Shown: positions 32,097-41,940, numbered from the stretch's first letter. The stretch: 51,351 bases of DNA from Sporosarcina sp. NCCP-2222 (GCF_023168145.1 NZ_BQYK01000003.1:1-51351); one strand, 5' to 3'. Numbers and translations: made by a program. The notes: generated from the sequence alone by a model not told the origin.

Positions 32097-34400
32097 TCAA
32101 GGCTGATGTATTTCCCTCTTCCCTTTCTCTTTACGGGCCAGCTCCTCGAGCAATCCGATGACACGCCTCTTCCCCGACTTCACACCCGATTCTTGTGCCC
32201 CAATACAAATCGGGCACCCTGCATCACATCGGCAAGACGAGACATGATTTGCCGCTAAATCCAGCAACTCATCCCATCGATCGTACAGCTTTTCACTCAG
32301 TCCGATGCCACCAGGATAACTATCGTAAATGAAAAACGTCGGTTTTCCTGTATGCGTCGCTTTCACTTGCGGGACGACATGAATGTCCGTTCGGTCGCAT
32401 CTGACGAAAATCGGGATAAAAGAGTGGATCGCTTGGGCAGCGCCAGTCATCGCATCTGTCAAATCGGATTCTTTCCATCCTTCTGGCGCGTCGAATGAGA
32501 GCCAGGTCGATGAAGTATGAAGTTCCTCTGCCGGCAATGAGATAGGACCAGAACCGATGTTATCGTGGGTGTCAAAACGAATCTTCTTGAAAATAGTCGG
32601 TATCGCAAGTACGGCGATATCCCCGTAAGAAGTCACCAATTCATCAGCCGCTTCGATTTTATCCTCATTCATGACTTTCAATTCAACCGCCAAATTCGCA
32701 TCCGTGAAATAATCAACATCTACTTCAGTCACATAAGCCTTTTTTTCCTCCCAATCCAGTTTCTCTACTTGATACTGGGTCCCCTGGTGAATATAAATGG
32801 CTTCTTCGTGAAGCAATGTCATGGCGCTATAGCGATCCATCTCACCAATCACTTTCGTCCCTTTTGGCACTGTCTTATCTATGATAACGACATTTTCCTG
32901 AGAAGCAGACCGGAGACTGATTTCACTTGCAGGAAAACGGTCGGTCATCCAATGCCACTTGTCAGACGTCCGGACAAGGATTCCTTCACTTTCCAAAAAC
33001 TCGAGCAAGTCCTGCACTTCGAATTCCCCATACGTTTCCGTTAAAGAGAACGGAAGCTCAAATGAGGCGCATTTCAAGTGATCAATTAAAATCAACATAT
33101 TGTCGGGATGGATGAGTGCCTCCTCCGGCGTCTGGCCGAGAAGATAGTCCGGGTGATCAATGATGTACTGATCGAGTGCTATGGATTGGGCAACATAAAT
33201 GATCAATGCATCGTCCTGCCTTCTTCCCGCCCGTCCTGCTTGCTGGAAAGCGCTCGCGATATTTCCCGGATACCCGGTCATGATACAAGCCTGCAATTGA
33301 CCGATATCGATACCGAGCTCCAGCGCATTCGTGCTGACGACGGTCCGGATGTCCCCGTTTCGCAGCCCTTTCTCAATTTTCCGTCTTTCGGACGGCAAGT
33401 AACCGCCCCGGTAGCCCATCACTGTTTCGTCATACAGCTTTTTCTTCGTCAATTCCTTCATATAGGTGACAAGCATTTCAACCCGCACCCTGCTTTTAGC
33501 GAATATGATCGTTTGGATCCCTTCTCTGTACAAAAAGGCACCCAAATCCCTTACCTCCAAAACAGCGCTTCTTCGAATCCCGAATGTCGGATGGATGACA
33601 GGCGGATTATAAAAAACAAAATGCTTCGTTCCGGAAGGGGCCCCATTGTTCGCGATCAGTTTCATTTCGGTATTAGTTAACGTTTCTGCCAATTCCTTCG
33701 GGTTGGCGATTGTCGCCGAAGTGCAAATGAAAACAGGGTCAGCTCCATAATAGTTGCAAATCCGTTTTAACCGGCGGAGTACATGCGCCACATGGCTCCC
33801 GAACACTCCTTTATATGTGTGCAATTCATCGATGATAATATACTTCAAGTTTTCAAAGAGAGAGACCCACTTCGTATGATGAGGCAGAATGCCTGAATGC
33901 AGCATGTCCGGATTGGTCAAAACGATATGGCCTGACTTGCGTACCTTGGTCCGTAGACCGGGCGCTGTGTCTCCGTCAAAGGTGTAACTTAAAATCGATT
34001 CGCCGCTCGCTTCAATTAAGGAATGCAGTTCTGCTAACTGGTCTTGTGCCAACGCTTTTGTTGGGAAAAGATAAAGCGCCCTTGATGCTTCATCTTCCAA
34101 AATGCTTTGGAGCACCGGCAAATGATAGCATAATGATTTGCCGGAAGCGGTCGGCGTGACGGCAGTGATCGAGCGCCCGCCAGCAGCAAGGTCGAACGCC
34201 TCCCTCTGGTGGCTGTACAATTTACGAATGCCTCTTGTGTCGAGTGCCTTCACTATAGAAGGATGCAGATTCGCCGGAAATTCTGCATACGTGGCATCTC
34301 TCCCTTCAATCTTCCGGTAATGAATGATGTTCTCACCGAATGAAGGATCTTTCCGCAAATCTTCTATTACAGCTGCAATTGTCTTGTTCTCCGTCTTCAT
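32097..34400 (-). CDS. mrfA: DEAD/H-box DNA helicase, mitomycin repair factor MrfA (YprA)
   Basis: The 767-aa helicase has P-loop TPTASGKS near 81, DELH box IIDELHTYKG near 187, SAT motif CTSATIANP, and helicase C motifs ending QQAGRAGRRQDD. A C-terminal four-Cys cluster C-x-C-x3-C-x2-C (near 718-727) marks the DUF1998 zinc domain of this family. MrfA is a 3'-5' helicase acting in nucleotide-excision-independent repair of mitomycin C damage. Its start overlaps the yppE stop by 4 bp (ATGA). Confidence 0.93.
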   Translation of the reverse strand: MKTENKTIAAVIEDLRKDPSFGENIIHYRKIEGRDATYAEFPANLHPSIVKALDTRGIRKLYSHQREAFDLAAGGRSITAVTPTASGKSLCYHLPVLQSILEDEASRALYLFPTKALAQDQLAELHSLIEASGESILSYTFDGDTAPGLRTKVRKSGHIVLTNPDMLHSGILPHHTKWVSLFENLKYIIIDELHTYKGVFGSHVAHVLRRLKRICNYYGADPVFICTSATIANPKELAETLTNTEMKLIANNGAPSGTKHFVFYNPPVIHPTFGIRRSAVLEVRDLGAFLYREGIQTIIFAKSRVRVEMLVTYMKELTKKKLYDETVMGYRGGYLPSERRKIEKGLRNGDIRTVVSTNALELGIDIGQLQACIMTGYPGNIASAFQQAGRAGRRQDDALIIYVAQSIALDQYIIDHPDYLLGQTPEEALIHPDNMLILIDHLKCASFELPFSLTETYGEFEVQDLLEFLESEGILVRTSDKWHWMTDRFPASEISLRSASQENVVIIDKTVPKGTKVIGEMDRYSAMTLLHEEAIYIHQGTQYQVEKLDWEEKKAYVTEVDVDYFTDANLAVELKVMNEDKIEAADELVTSYGDIAVLAIPTIFKKIRFDTHDNIGSGPISLPAEELHTSSTWLSFDAPEGWKESDLTDAMTGAAQAIHSFIPIFVRCDRTDIHVVPQVKATHTGKPTFFIYDSYPGGIGLSEKLYDRWDELLDLAANHVSSCRCDAGCPICIGAQESGVKSGKRRVIGLLEELARKEKGKREIHQP

Positions 34401-34768
34401 GATGGGTCTTCCTCTCGCACTTCTAGTGCATTCATTACGGTCTGTAATGTGTAACGAGCCGATTGAATGGATTGGACGAAACGCTTTTTCCCTGTCTTCT
34501 GATAAAACGATTGGACAATAAATTGCCTCATCATATCATCAAGCGCAAGGATTTGCTGCAGATGAATATACTTCGGTCGATCTCGCCGTATCCACGTTAG
34601 AATCTCATCCTTCCATATATCAAGCAAGTCGAACTGTTCGTCCGCATAAGGTTTGACTTCATTAAAAAAATCCGGCTCCAGGTCCTGCCTTCTCATTTCG
34701 GCATGCCGCTCCAAACATTCTTCACAGACGACGAGGAGTTGTGCAGTCATTGATTTGATACTTGTCAT
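34397..34768 (-). CDS. yppE: DUF1798 protein YppE
   Basis: The 123-aa protein has exactly the length of B. subtilis YppE and the same all-helical composition (four-helix bundle, with CEECLERH near the N-terminus). Function unknown. AGGATG lies 7 nt before the ATG. It is translationally coupled to mrfA and divergent from recU. Confidence 0.85.
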   Translation of the reverse strand: MTSIKSMTAQLLVVCEECLERHAEMRRQDLEPDFFNEVKPYADEQFDLLDIWKDEILTWIRRDRPKYIHLQQILALDDMMRQFIVQSFYQKTGKKRFVQSIQSARYTLQTVMNALEVREEDPS

Positions 34769-34913
34769 TTGCTTTCATCCTATCTGAGCCTTTTCTTCCA
34801 GTCTATCAAAAACATGTTCGATTCACCACTCCTAACGAACACATATTCTTTTTACCACGACAGTTAGAACTTAACAGCAACTTTTCAAGAACAAAACCGT
34901 CCAATCATTGTGG

Positions 34914-34919
34914 TATGAT
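34914..34919 (+). promoter_or_regulatory. Extended minus-10 of the recU-ponA promoter
   Basis: TGGTATGAT (minus-10 TATGAT) lies 22 bp upstream of the recU start. No good minus-35 is visible, which is usual for extended minus-10 promoters. The same TGGTATGATAG string lies upstream of dynA. Confidence 0.5.
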
Positions 34920-34940
34920 AGGTAATGCGAGGTGGTAGGT

Positions 34941-35579
34941 TTGACAATACGCTATCCGAATGGAAGGAAATATACACCTTCCAGCCAATCAAATGGACCA
35001 CGGAAAGTGAATCATTCTTTCGGGAACCGCGGTAAAACGCTGGAGGATGAATTGAATGAGACCAATGAATATTATGTAAGCCACGGCATTGCTGTCATCC
35101 ATAAAAAACCGGTGCCCATCCAAGTTGTCAACGTGAACTATCCTGCGAGAAGCGCAGCAGTTATTACGGAAGCCTATTTCCGTACTCCATCCACTACCGA
35201 TTACAATGGTGTTTGGAACGGGAAACATATTGATTTTGAAGCAAAGGAAACAAAGAGTTTGACTTCCTTTCCACTGCAAAATATTCATGAACATCAAGTT
35301 GAGCATATGAAAAGAGTCCATGAACAGGGCGGAATTGCCTTTTTCCTCATTCATTTCAGTTCACTTGATCGATATTTTGTCGTTCCCTATGAGTATTTCG
35401 TAGAAAAATGGGAAAGGAAGATAGCAGGCGGAAGAAAATCTATAACGCTTGGAGAAATGGAAGAAATATCCATAGAAATTCAAGCAGGATTTAATCCGAG
35501 ACTTGATTATCTACAAGCTGTCCGTCTCTGGTTAGATCGACTTCAAAAGGAAGCAACTGAAAGGCAGGAAATAGAATGA
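34941..35579 (+). CDS. recU: Holliday junction resolvase RecU
   Basis: The 212-aa nuclease starts best at TTG 34941, giving MTIRYPNGRKY and a GAGGTGG site 5 nt upstream; the family begins MIRYPNG. A longer GTG start at 34932 is possible. Key features: NRGKTLEDELNETN, TDYNGVWNGKHIDFEAKETK (catalytic Asp, Glu and Lys) and SFPLQNIHEHQVEHM. RecU resolves four-way junctions in recombination and chromosome segregation. Its stop overlaps the ponA start (ATGA), the same recU-ponA pair as in B. subtilis. Confidence 0.95.
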   Translation: MTIRYPNGRKYTPSSQSNGPRKVNHSFGNRGKTLEDELNETNEYYVSHGIAVIHKKPVPIQVVNVNYPARSAAVITEAYFRTPSTTDYNGVWNGKHIDFEAKETKSLTSFPLQNIHEHQVEHMKRVHEQGGIAFFLIHFSSLDRYFVVPYEYFVEKWERKIAGGRKSITLGEMEEISIEIQAGFNPRLDYLQAVRLWLDRLQKEATERQEIE

Positions 35580-38287
35580 GTGAGAATGTGAATTCGAGAT
35601 CTGCTCGAAGACAGCAGCAAACTGCTGAAAAAAGAAAAGGCAGAAAAAAAGGTCCCTCTAAAGGACCAAAACATATTATTAAAAAGATTTTTCTGGCAGT
35701 AATAGCAGTGGGGCTTGCCTTGTTTCTTGGTGGTGTCGGGCTGTTCGCGTACTATGCAAGCACTGCCCCGGAACTCGATGAGTCCCTGTTAAAGGATCCA
35801 TTGACGTCTGAACTGCTCGATATGGACGGAAACGTCTTTCTGAAGTTTGGAGCGGAAAAGCGTGAATTTGTTCCTTACGACGAAATTCCGGCTGAACTGC
35901 GGGATGCGATTCTCGCAACCGAAGACGTTCGTTTCTTTAAACATCACGGAATGGACTTTTACCGGCTAGGCGGAGCGGTTCTGGCTAACTTCAGAGGCGG
36001 GTTTGGATCCCAAGGGGCCTCCACATTAACCCAGCAAGTCATTAAAAACTCTTTCCTTTCAGATGAAAAGACATTAAAACGGAAAGCACAAGAAGCATGG
36101 CTTGCATTTAAATTGGAACGTGAATATTCCAAGGAAGAAATCTTTGAAATGTATTTCAATAAAATCCTAATGTCCGGCCGAATTTATGGTATCGGTACAG
36201 CAGCCGAATATTTCTACGGCAAAGAGCTTAATGAACTAGAGCTCTCGGATATGGCCTTGCTAGCCGGCATGCCGCAATCTCCGAATGGGTACAACCCGCT
36301 CAAAAATCCAGAGCGTGCGGAAAAACGGCGCAATACGGTGCTTCATCTTATGTATAAACATAAGAAGATTACAAAAGAAGAAATGGAAGCGGCAAAAGCG
36401 GTTCCTGTCACGGCTAACCTTCTACCGGATGAACAGCGCCAGGATTATGCCGAATCGAAGTATCCGGCATATGTCGATTTAGTCTTGGATGAATTGGAAG
36501 CAGCCGGCATGATGAGCTTGCTCTCAGAAGGCGTCAAAATCCAGACTGCTCTCGATCCAAAAGCACAAGAAACGGTAGAAAATGCTATCAATAATAACAG
36601 CATTTATGAGTCGGAAGAGATGCAAGCCGCCATGACAGTATTGGATACGAAAACAGGTGCAATAGTAGCTGTGGGCGGTGGTCGTAATTATTCTGGGCGA
36701 AATATGAACTTTGCTACTTCAGATAATCCTCGACAACCCGGATCGGTAATCAAACCGATTTTATCCTATGGCCCGGCTATCGAAAACTTCAGCTGGTCTA
36801 CAGGTTCAATCGTTGTCGACGAACCGTACACATACAAAGGAACAAACAAACAGATTCGAAATGTTGACGGAAAATATGCAGGTCCAATTACCATCCGAGA
36901 AGCGCTCTATCGCTCTCGTAACATACCGGCCGTTAAAATCTTTGAAGAAGTCGGGACACAAAAGAGTGGGGACTTTGCCCGCAAACTGGGTCTCCCTTAC
37001 GAAAAATTGAATTCTGCCCATTCAATCGGCGGCGGAGAATATGATTTTTCAACAGTTCAAATCGCGGGTGCTTATTCAGCGTTCGGCAATGGCGGTATTT
37101 ATACAAAACCGCATGCCGTGAAGAAAATCATTATGCGTGATGGCAAAACAGAACGTAACATGACTCCGGATCCAGTGAATGCAATGAAAGATTCGACCGC
37201 TTACATGGTGACGGATATGTTGCGGGATGTTCTTACCCTAGGAACAGGTAAAACTGCAAATGTCAGCGGGCTTGATATCGCGGGTAAATCCGGGACAACT
37301 AACTATTCGTCTGATACGAAAAATAAATATAACCTGAAAAACACAGATGTTCCCGATTCTTGGTTTGCTGGTTACACGACAAACTATACAATCGCCGTTT
37401 GGGGCGGTTATAAAAATTACAATACACCGATTAAAACGTACGATAAAGGACGATATGTCCCACAAAATCTTTTCCGTACAGTCATGGGTGAATTGTCATC
37501 CGGCAAGGAGACTGCTCGTTTTAAACAACCGAATTCAGTCGAAGAAGCAACCATTGTCAAGGGCTCCAATCCGATTATGCTCGCAGCCGCTTCTACGCCA
37601 AGCAGCATGACGAGCCGGGAACTGTTCGTAAAAGGCACGAAACCGACTGAGGTCGTAGAAGAACAAGTGACTGAACTCGAAGCACCAAACGGGTTGACGG
37701 CTGATTATGATGCGAATTCCAATTCCATCGCCCTTAGCTGGTCTCACAATCCGCCAGACCCAGAATTGCTTGATGTGCCTGTTCAATTTAAAGTTTCTGT
37801 CTCCGTGGACGGAAGCAAAGCGGAAGAATTAACAACGACATCTGACCACTCTGTTACTCTAACTGGTGTAGAAGCTGGAAGGACATATGAGTTTTCAGTA
37901 GTAGCAATCGCGGGTGAACTAGTAAGTGATCCAGCTTCCACTTCCCTCTTTATTCAAGAGGAAGTAGAAGAAAATACCGAGGATCCCGATAATAACTACG
38001 ATGAAAATGAAGATGACTTCGACAACCAAGAAAACGGTGAAGGAGATAACAATGGTAGCGGCAACAACTGGAACAATGGAAATAATGGGAATAACAACAA
38101 CAACGGAAACTCAGGAAATAACGGTGGCACTAATGGCAATAACGGTGGCAGCGGAAATTCCGGTTCCAACAGCGGCGGTAATGTAAACCCTGGAGGCAAC
38201 CCAGGCGGCAGCGATCCGAATACGGGAGGAACTGACGAAACTGAAGGAAATCCAGGTACCGAGGATGGATCGGATAGTGGCGAATGA
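35576..38287 (+). CDS. ponA: Class A penicillin-binding protein 1A/1B (PonA)
   Basis: The 903-aa protein has a basic cytoplasmic tail, one membrane helix (about 36-58), a GT51 glycosyltransferase domain (about 75-255; catalytic Glu 116 in ATEDVRFF) and a transpeptidase domain (about 330-620; Ser 390 in PGSVIKP, then SRN, then KSGTT). A fibronectin type III domain (about 685-765) and a low-complexity tail of about 110 residues rich in Asn, Gly, Asp and Glu follow. It polymerises and cross-links peptidoglycan outside the membrane. Partner GpsB is encoded at 28286. Confidence 0.97.
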   Translation: MSENVNSRSARRQQQTAEKRKGRKKGPSKGPKHIIKKIFLAVIAVGLALFLGGVGLFAYYASTAPELDESLLKDPLTSELLDMDGNVFLKFGAEKREFVPYDEIPAELRDAILATEDVRFFKHHGMDFYRLGGAVLANFRGGFGSQGASTLTQQVIKNSFLSDEKTLKRKAQEAWLAFKLEREYSKEEIFEMYFNKILMSGRIYGIGTAAEYFYGKELNELELSDMALLAGMPQSPNGYNPLKNPERAEKRRNTVLHLMYKHKKITKEEMEAAKAVPVTANLLPDEQRQDYAESKYPAYVDLVLDELEAAGMMSLLSEGVKIQTALDPKAQETVENAINNNSIYESEEMQAAMTVLDTKTGAIVAVGGGRNYSGRNMNFATSDNPRQPGSVIKPILSYGPAIENFSWSTGSIVVDEPYTYKGTNKQIRNVDGKYAGPITIREALYRSRNIPAVKIFEEVGTQKSGDFARKLGLPYEKLNSAHSIGGGEYDFSTVQIAGAYSAFGNGGIYTKPHAVKKIIMRDGKTERNMTPDPVNAMKDSTAYMVTDMLRDVLTLGTGKTANVSGLDIAGKSGTTNYSSDTKNKYNLKNTDVPDSWFAGYTTNYTIAVWGGYKNYNTPIKTYDKGRYVPQNLFRTVMGELSSGKETARFKQPNSVEEATIVKGSNPIMLAAASTPSSMTSRELFVKGTKPTEVVEEQVTELEAPNGLTADYDANSNSIALSWSHNPPDPELLDVPVQFKVSVSVDGSKAEELTTTSDHSVTLTGVEAGRTYEFSVVAIAGELVSDPASTSLFIQEEVEENTEDPDNNYDENEDDFDNQENGEGDNNGSGNNWNNGNNGNNNNNGNSGNNGGTNGNNGGSGNSGSNSGGNVNPGGNPGGSDPNTGGTDETEGNPGTEDGSDSGE

Positions 38288-38349
38288 TTTGTTAACTGGT
38301 TCTCACTAGTCAGATCATCTGCTAGTTAATCAACTAAGCCAATTGACTT

Positions 38350-38391
38350 CAGGTGGAGAAAACATTTCGTTTTTCTCCACCTGATTTTTTT
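38350..38391 (+). terminator. Terminator of recU-ponA
   Basis: CAGGTGGAGAAAA and TTTTCTCCACCTG form a perfect 13-bp stem, followed by a run of seven T residues. Confidence 0.93.
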
Positions 38392-38493
38392 GTATTTCTG
38401 TTTGTTTAAACTGATGGAGTACTGCTCATGTATATCTACAATCTTGTAAAATCAATAGTAACTCTAATCGATTATGTCTGTGTCCGTCGTTGG

Positions 38494-38680
38494 CTCGGTT
38501 TTTTACAACCGCTCGTTTATCACGGCGTACCGCTCGTATAATTTTTCAACCTCTCGTATCCGCTGGCGTACCGCTCGTTTATCCTGCCAACCGCTCGTAT
38601 CTTCCTGTAACCTCTCGTATCTTCCGGCGTACCGCTCGTATTTGCTTATTAACCGCTCGTTTATTATTCAACTCTCCTAT
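38494..38680. repeat. Second CTCGTAT array, shorter and more degenerate
   Basis: CTCGTAT or CTCGTTT occurs at 38512, 38533, 38553, 38574, 38594, 38614, 38635 and 38656, with steps of 21, 20, 21, 20, 20, 21 and 21 bp. Degenerate copies flank it at 38494 and 38674. The half-units end ACCG or ACCT, and the 21-bp type contains CGCTGGCGTACCG, so this is the same family as the array at 5133. The strict alternation of half types is lost after 38574. It lies between the terminators of ponA and ypoC. Confidence 0.9.
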
Positions 38681-38816
38681 CGACTTACGAGCGCCTTCCT
38701 CCTTCCCTGCCAGCAATTAAAAAACTGTACAGCCGATCTAAAATATATAGTTGCCAAGACTTGCCCTTCTTTAAATTGCATTTCAAATACTTTTTCCATC
38801 CAACCGAGTTACAAAA

Positions 38817-38870
38817 TAAAAAAAAGACCATACAGCAAACATGGGATTTTGCCATGTTTGCTGATGGCCT
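38817..38870 (-). terminator. Terminator of the ypoC operon
   Basis: GGCCATCAGCAAACATGG pairs with CCATGTTTGCTGTATGGTC on the minus strand, followed by nine T residues. A T-rich run on the plus strand suggests that it can work both ways. Confidence 0.92.
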
Positions 38871-38872
38871 TC

Positions 38873-39223
38873 TTATTTTTTACTTGATTCACTTCTTATG
38901 CTCCGTGCATGTAGACTGGCAGCTTTTTTGGCAGCTTCATTAAAAAGCGCCTGTAATTGCTGGAATGCTTGAGGACTGCGCAGTTTTAATTTGACGAAAT
39001 CAATCCGCTCTTTGCCGTTCATCGGTTCAATGGCACTTCTTTCATCCTCTGAATCATGATAAGCGGCGAGCATTTCATCATATAATTGAATGGCTTGTCT
39101 CATCCATTGTTCGACGGATGGATTCTTCTCCGCTCGCCCTTGTTGGATGGCTTCGTGCCACGACGACCATTGTGTCATCGCGTTTGCTACCTTACTTTTT
39201 GCAGCCTCAGCTTGTTCATTCAT
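38873..39223 (-). CDS. ypoC: YpoC-like protein
   Basis: The 116-aa helical protein sits directly after nth with an 8-bp overlap, the place of ypoC in Bacillus. Conserved-looking text includes the NGKERIDFVKLKLRSPQAFQQLQALFNE region. Function unknown. The name rests on position plus general resemblance. Confidence 0.75.
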   Translation of the reverse strand: MNEQAEAAKSKVANAMTQWSSWHEAIQQGRAEKNPSVEQWMRQAIQLYDEMLAAYHDSEDERSAIEPMNGKERIDFVKLKLRSPQAFQQLQALFNEAAKKAASLHARSIRSESSKK

Positions 39224-39866
39224 TTTCTTTCATCCGTTTCTTTCCTTCCCTGCACATCGAAAGAAGTGGACATTCGGGACAATTCGGCTTTTGAGCCTTG
39301 CAATGATAGCGCCCGAAGAAGATGAGTTGGTGATGGACATCACACCATCTTTCTCTCGGCGTCCAGCGCATGAGCTTTTCCTCCACTTGAAGAGGCGTGT
39401 CTTTCCAGCGATTCATGGCGAGCCTTTTTGCTACACGCTCCACATGCGTATCGACGGCTAACGCTGGAATGCCGAATGCATTGGAAACAACAACATTGGC
39501 GGTCTTTCTTCCCACACCTGGAAAGGTCGTTAGCAAGTCGCGATCTCCCGGTACAATACCGCCGTATTCATCTACCAGCATCTTAGACAGCGCCTGAATA
39601 TTTTTCGCTTTATTTCGAAAGAGACCGATGGACCGGATATCATTTTGTAGTTCTTCCAGCGACACCGCCAAATAGTCTTCTGGCTTTTTATATTTCTGAA
39701 AAAGATCCGCTGTTACCCTATTGACGAGCACGTCCGTGCATTGAGCGGATAGAAGCGTTGCAATGACCAGCTCAAAAGGGTTTTTATGAACTAGCTCACA
39801 ATGGGCATCCGGGAACATTTTGGCGATTTCGTCCAGGCATACGTCCCATTGTTTTTTTGTTAACAT
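39216..39866 (-). CDS. nth: Endonuclease III (DNA glycosylase/AP lyase)
   Basis: The 216-aa enzyme has the helix-hairpin-helix LTTFPGVGRKTANVV with the catalytic Lys in the preceding family position and Asp in VDTHVERVAKRL. The C-terminal 4Fe-4S cysteines are C-x6-C-x2-C-x5-C (CKAQKPNCPECPLLSMC). It removes oxidised pyrimidines in base excision repair. It lies 12 bp after dnaD and overlaps ypoC. AGGGTGAT precedes the ATG. Confidence 0.96.
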   Translation of the reverse strand: MLTKKQWDVCLDEIAKMFPDAHCELVHKNPFELVIATLLSAQCTDVLVNRVTADLFQKYKKPEDYLAVSLEELQNDIRSIGLFRNKAKNIQALSKMLVDEYGGIVPGDRDLLTTFPGVGRKTANVVVSNAFGIPALAVDTHVERVAKRLAMNRWKDTPLQVEEKLMRWTPRERWCDVHHQLIFFGRYHCKAQKPNCPECPLLSMCREGKKRMKENE

Positions 39867-39878
39867 GTCAGCATCACC

Positions 39879-40586
39879 CTATTCCCGTTCTTCCAACCAA
39901 TTATAAAAGTGAATTTTACCCGAAGTGGCCTCGCGCTTTGGCATCGGCCGCCCGATCGACGCACGGAACGGCTTCACATTGCGCTCGATATCCTCCAGTG
40001 ATTTCACATTCTTTTTCTTCCATTCGAACAAAATACGGTCGATGTAGCGCAAACTCAATTTCTGCGCAAGCACCGCTTCTTTTAGTGCCGCTCGAATAAC
40101 TTCCACCCGGTGGCCATCTTGATCAAGCCACATGGAAATTGTTTCACATTCCATCGGCGAGAGGAGCCTGCCGAATTCCTGTTCAAACAGTGTAAAGATT
40201 TCTCCTTCTTCATTGCAATTGTTTTGCTCTTCTGCCTGTCCCTGTTCCAAAGCGATTTGTTCCATGATGCGGCTCCATAGTGGAAGCAGGGAGAACTTCT
40301 CATGAAGGACCCCTTTTTCATCCTCACTTTGCTCAATCGCTAAGAAACCACGGCGCATGAGATGCTGAAGAATATCCGTCACTTCTTTTTCAGTTAACTG
40401 CATCCGCTCTGCAAATGCTGGCGGGATTGGAAACATGACACCTGCCGATTGAAATGAAAGCATATGGAGGATCAGCATTGCATCCACATCTTTTATGCCG
40501 AGTGATTTATAGCGCTGAAAAAAAAGCTGGGAAATGGTTACATTTCCCTGCTCAATCCAAGTACGGAGCCGTTCTTCCTGTTGCAT
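39879..40586 (-). CDS. dnaD: DNA replication initiation protein DnaD
   Basis: The 235-aa protein has an N-terminal winged helix (about 1-100) and a C-terminal DnaB_2/DDBH2 helical domain (about 130-200) with the YIDRILFEWKKKNVKSLEDI motif. It remodels DNA at oriC and at restart forks to load helicase. GAGGTG lies 8 nt before the ATG. The order asnS-dnaD-nth is as in B. subtilis. Confidence 0.94.
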   Translation of the reverse strand: MQQEERLRTWIEQGNVTISQLFFQRYKSLGIKDVDAMLILHMLSFQSAGVMFPIPPAFAERMQLTEKEVTDILQHLMRRGFLAIEQSEDEKGVLHEKFSLLPLWSRIMEQIALEQGQAEEQNNCNEEGEIFTLFEQEFGRLLSPMECETISMWLDQDGHRVEVIRAALKEAVLAQKLSLRYIDRILFEWKKKNVKSLEDIERNVKPFRASIGRPMPKREATSGKIHFYNWLEERE

Positions 40587-40606
40587 TGTCAGAACACCTC
40601 TCTTTA

Positions 40607-41902
40607 TTATGGGTAAAGACGATTCAATAGACGTGGGAACGGAATAGTTTCTCTAACGTGCTCTGCACCAGAAATCCATGCGACCGTCCGCTCTAATCCA
40701 AGTCCAAAGCCGGAATGCGGAACCGCTCCATATTTGCTAATATCCAAATACCATTCGTAGGCAGCTTCATCTAGATTATGCTCTTTGATCCGTTGCTTCA
40801 TCAATTCATAGTCATGAATCCGCTCAGATCCACCAATGATTTCGCCATAGCCTTCTGGCGCGATCAAATCGGCACATAGGACAACGTCATCACGGTCTGG
40901 ATGCGGCTGCATATAGAATGGTTTAATGCCAATCGGGTAATGCATGATGAACACCGGCTTGTCATAGTGTTCCGCGATTGCTGTTTCATGCGGCGCACCG
41001 AAATCATCGCCCCACTGGATGTCGTCAAATCCTTTTTCGTGAAGGAATTTAATAGCATCATCGTATGTAATGCGTGGGAACGGAGCTTGCACCTTTTCAA
41101 GTTTGGAAATATCGCGGCCAAGGCGCTCCAATTCAAGCGGGCAGTTTTGAAGGACAGATTGGACAATATGCGTAACAAATTGTTCTTGAACCTCAAGGCT
41201 TTCTGCATGCTCAACAAACGCCATTTCCGGCTCAATCATCCAAAACTCGATCAAGTGGCGGCGAGTCTTTGATTTCTCGGCACGGAACGTCGGACCGAAT
41301 GAGAATACTTTTCCTAACGCCATGGCAGCAGCTTCCATATATAGCTGGCCGGACTGGGATAGATACGCATCTTCATCGAAATATTTAGTATGGAATAATT
41401 CAGATGTACCTTCTGGTGATGAACCCGTCAAAATTGGTGGATCGATCTTGACAAAACCATTCATATTGAAAAACTCATATGTGGCACGGATAATTTCATC
41501 ACGGATTTTCATGATGGCATGTTGTTTTCTGGAACGAAGCCAAACATGGCGGTGATCCATTAGGAACTCAGTACCATGTTCCTTTGGTGTAATCGGATAA
41601 TCCACTGCTTCATGAATCACTTCAATTTCCTTTACTTGCAGTTCATAACCGAATGAAGAACGTTCATCCGTTGTTATTTCTCCGATAATATATAGGGAGC
41701 TTTCTTGCGTCAAAGACTTCGCTTTTGCGAACATGTCTTCTCCCACTTCTTCCTTCACTACAACACCTTGGACAAACCCGGAGCCGTCACGCAGCTGCAA
41801 GAATGCAATTTTACCACTGGAACGTTTGTTGGCAAGCCATGCTCCCATTTTTACTGTTTCGCCTACATGATCAGGCATCTCGTGTATCATAATTGTTTTC
41901 AT
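40607..41902 (-). CDS. asnS: Asparaginyl-tRNA synthetase
   Basis: The 431-aa class IIb synthetase starts at ATG 41902 (MKTIMIHE) behind GGAGG; a start four codons upstream has no site. It has an N-terminal OB fold ([21 protein letters not shown]), motif 2 [19 protein letters not shown] and motif 3 [12 protein letters not shown]. It charges tRNA-Asn. No T-box leader is present in the 38 bp between it and aspB. Confidence 0.97.
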   Translation of the reverse strand: MKTIMIHEMPDHVGETVKMGAWLANKRSSGKIAFLQLRDGSGFVQGVVVKEEVGEDMFAKAKSLTQESSLYIIGEITTDERSSFGYELQVKEIEVIHEAVDYPITPKEHGTEFLMDHRHVWLRSRKQHAIMKIRDEIIRATYEFFNMNGFVKIDPPILTGSSPEGTSELFHTKYFDEDAYLSQSGQLYMEAAAMALGKVFSFGPTFRAEKSKTRRHLIEFWMIEPEMAFVEHAESLEVQEQFVTHIVQSVLQNCPLELERLGRDISKLEKVQAPFPRITYDDAIKFLHEKGFDDIQWGDDFGAPHETAIAEHYDKPVFIMHYPIGIKPFYMQPHPDRDDVVLCADLIAPEGYGEIIGGSERIHDYELMKQRIKEHNLDEAAYEWYLDISKYGAVPHSGFGLGLERTVAWISGAEHVRETIPFPRLLNRLYP

Positions 41903-41940
41903 AAGGACCTCCAAATACTATTGCATTTTAGTTTGCTTTA

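Noticed and set aside
38001..38186. Thr/Met-rich frame inside the 3' end of ponA
   Set aside because: Out-of-frame reading of the Asn/Gly repeat codons of PonA.
38474..38887. Open frames through the second CTCGTAT array
   Set aside because: Same reason as for the first array: repeat-derived peptides without ribosome site, crossing a terminator.
41903..41940. T-box leader for asnS
   Set aside because: Only 38 bp separate aspB and asnS, too short for a T-box, and no GGTGGNACC core is seen.
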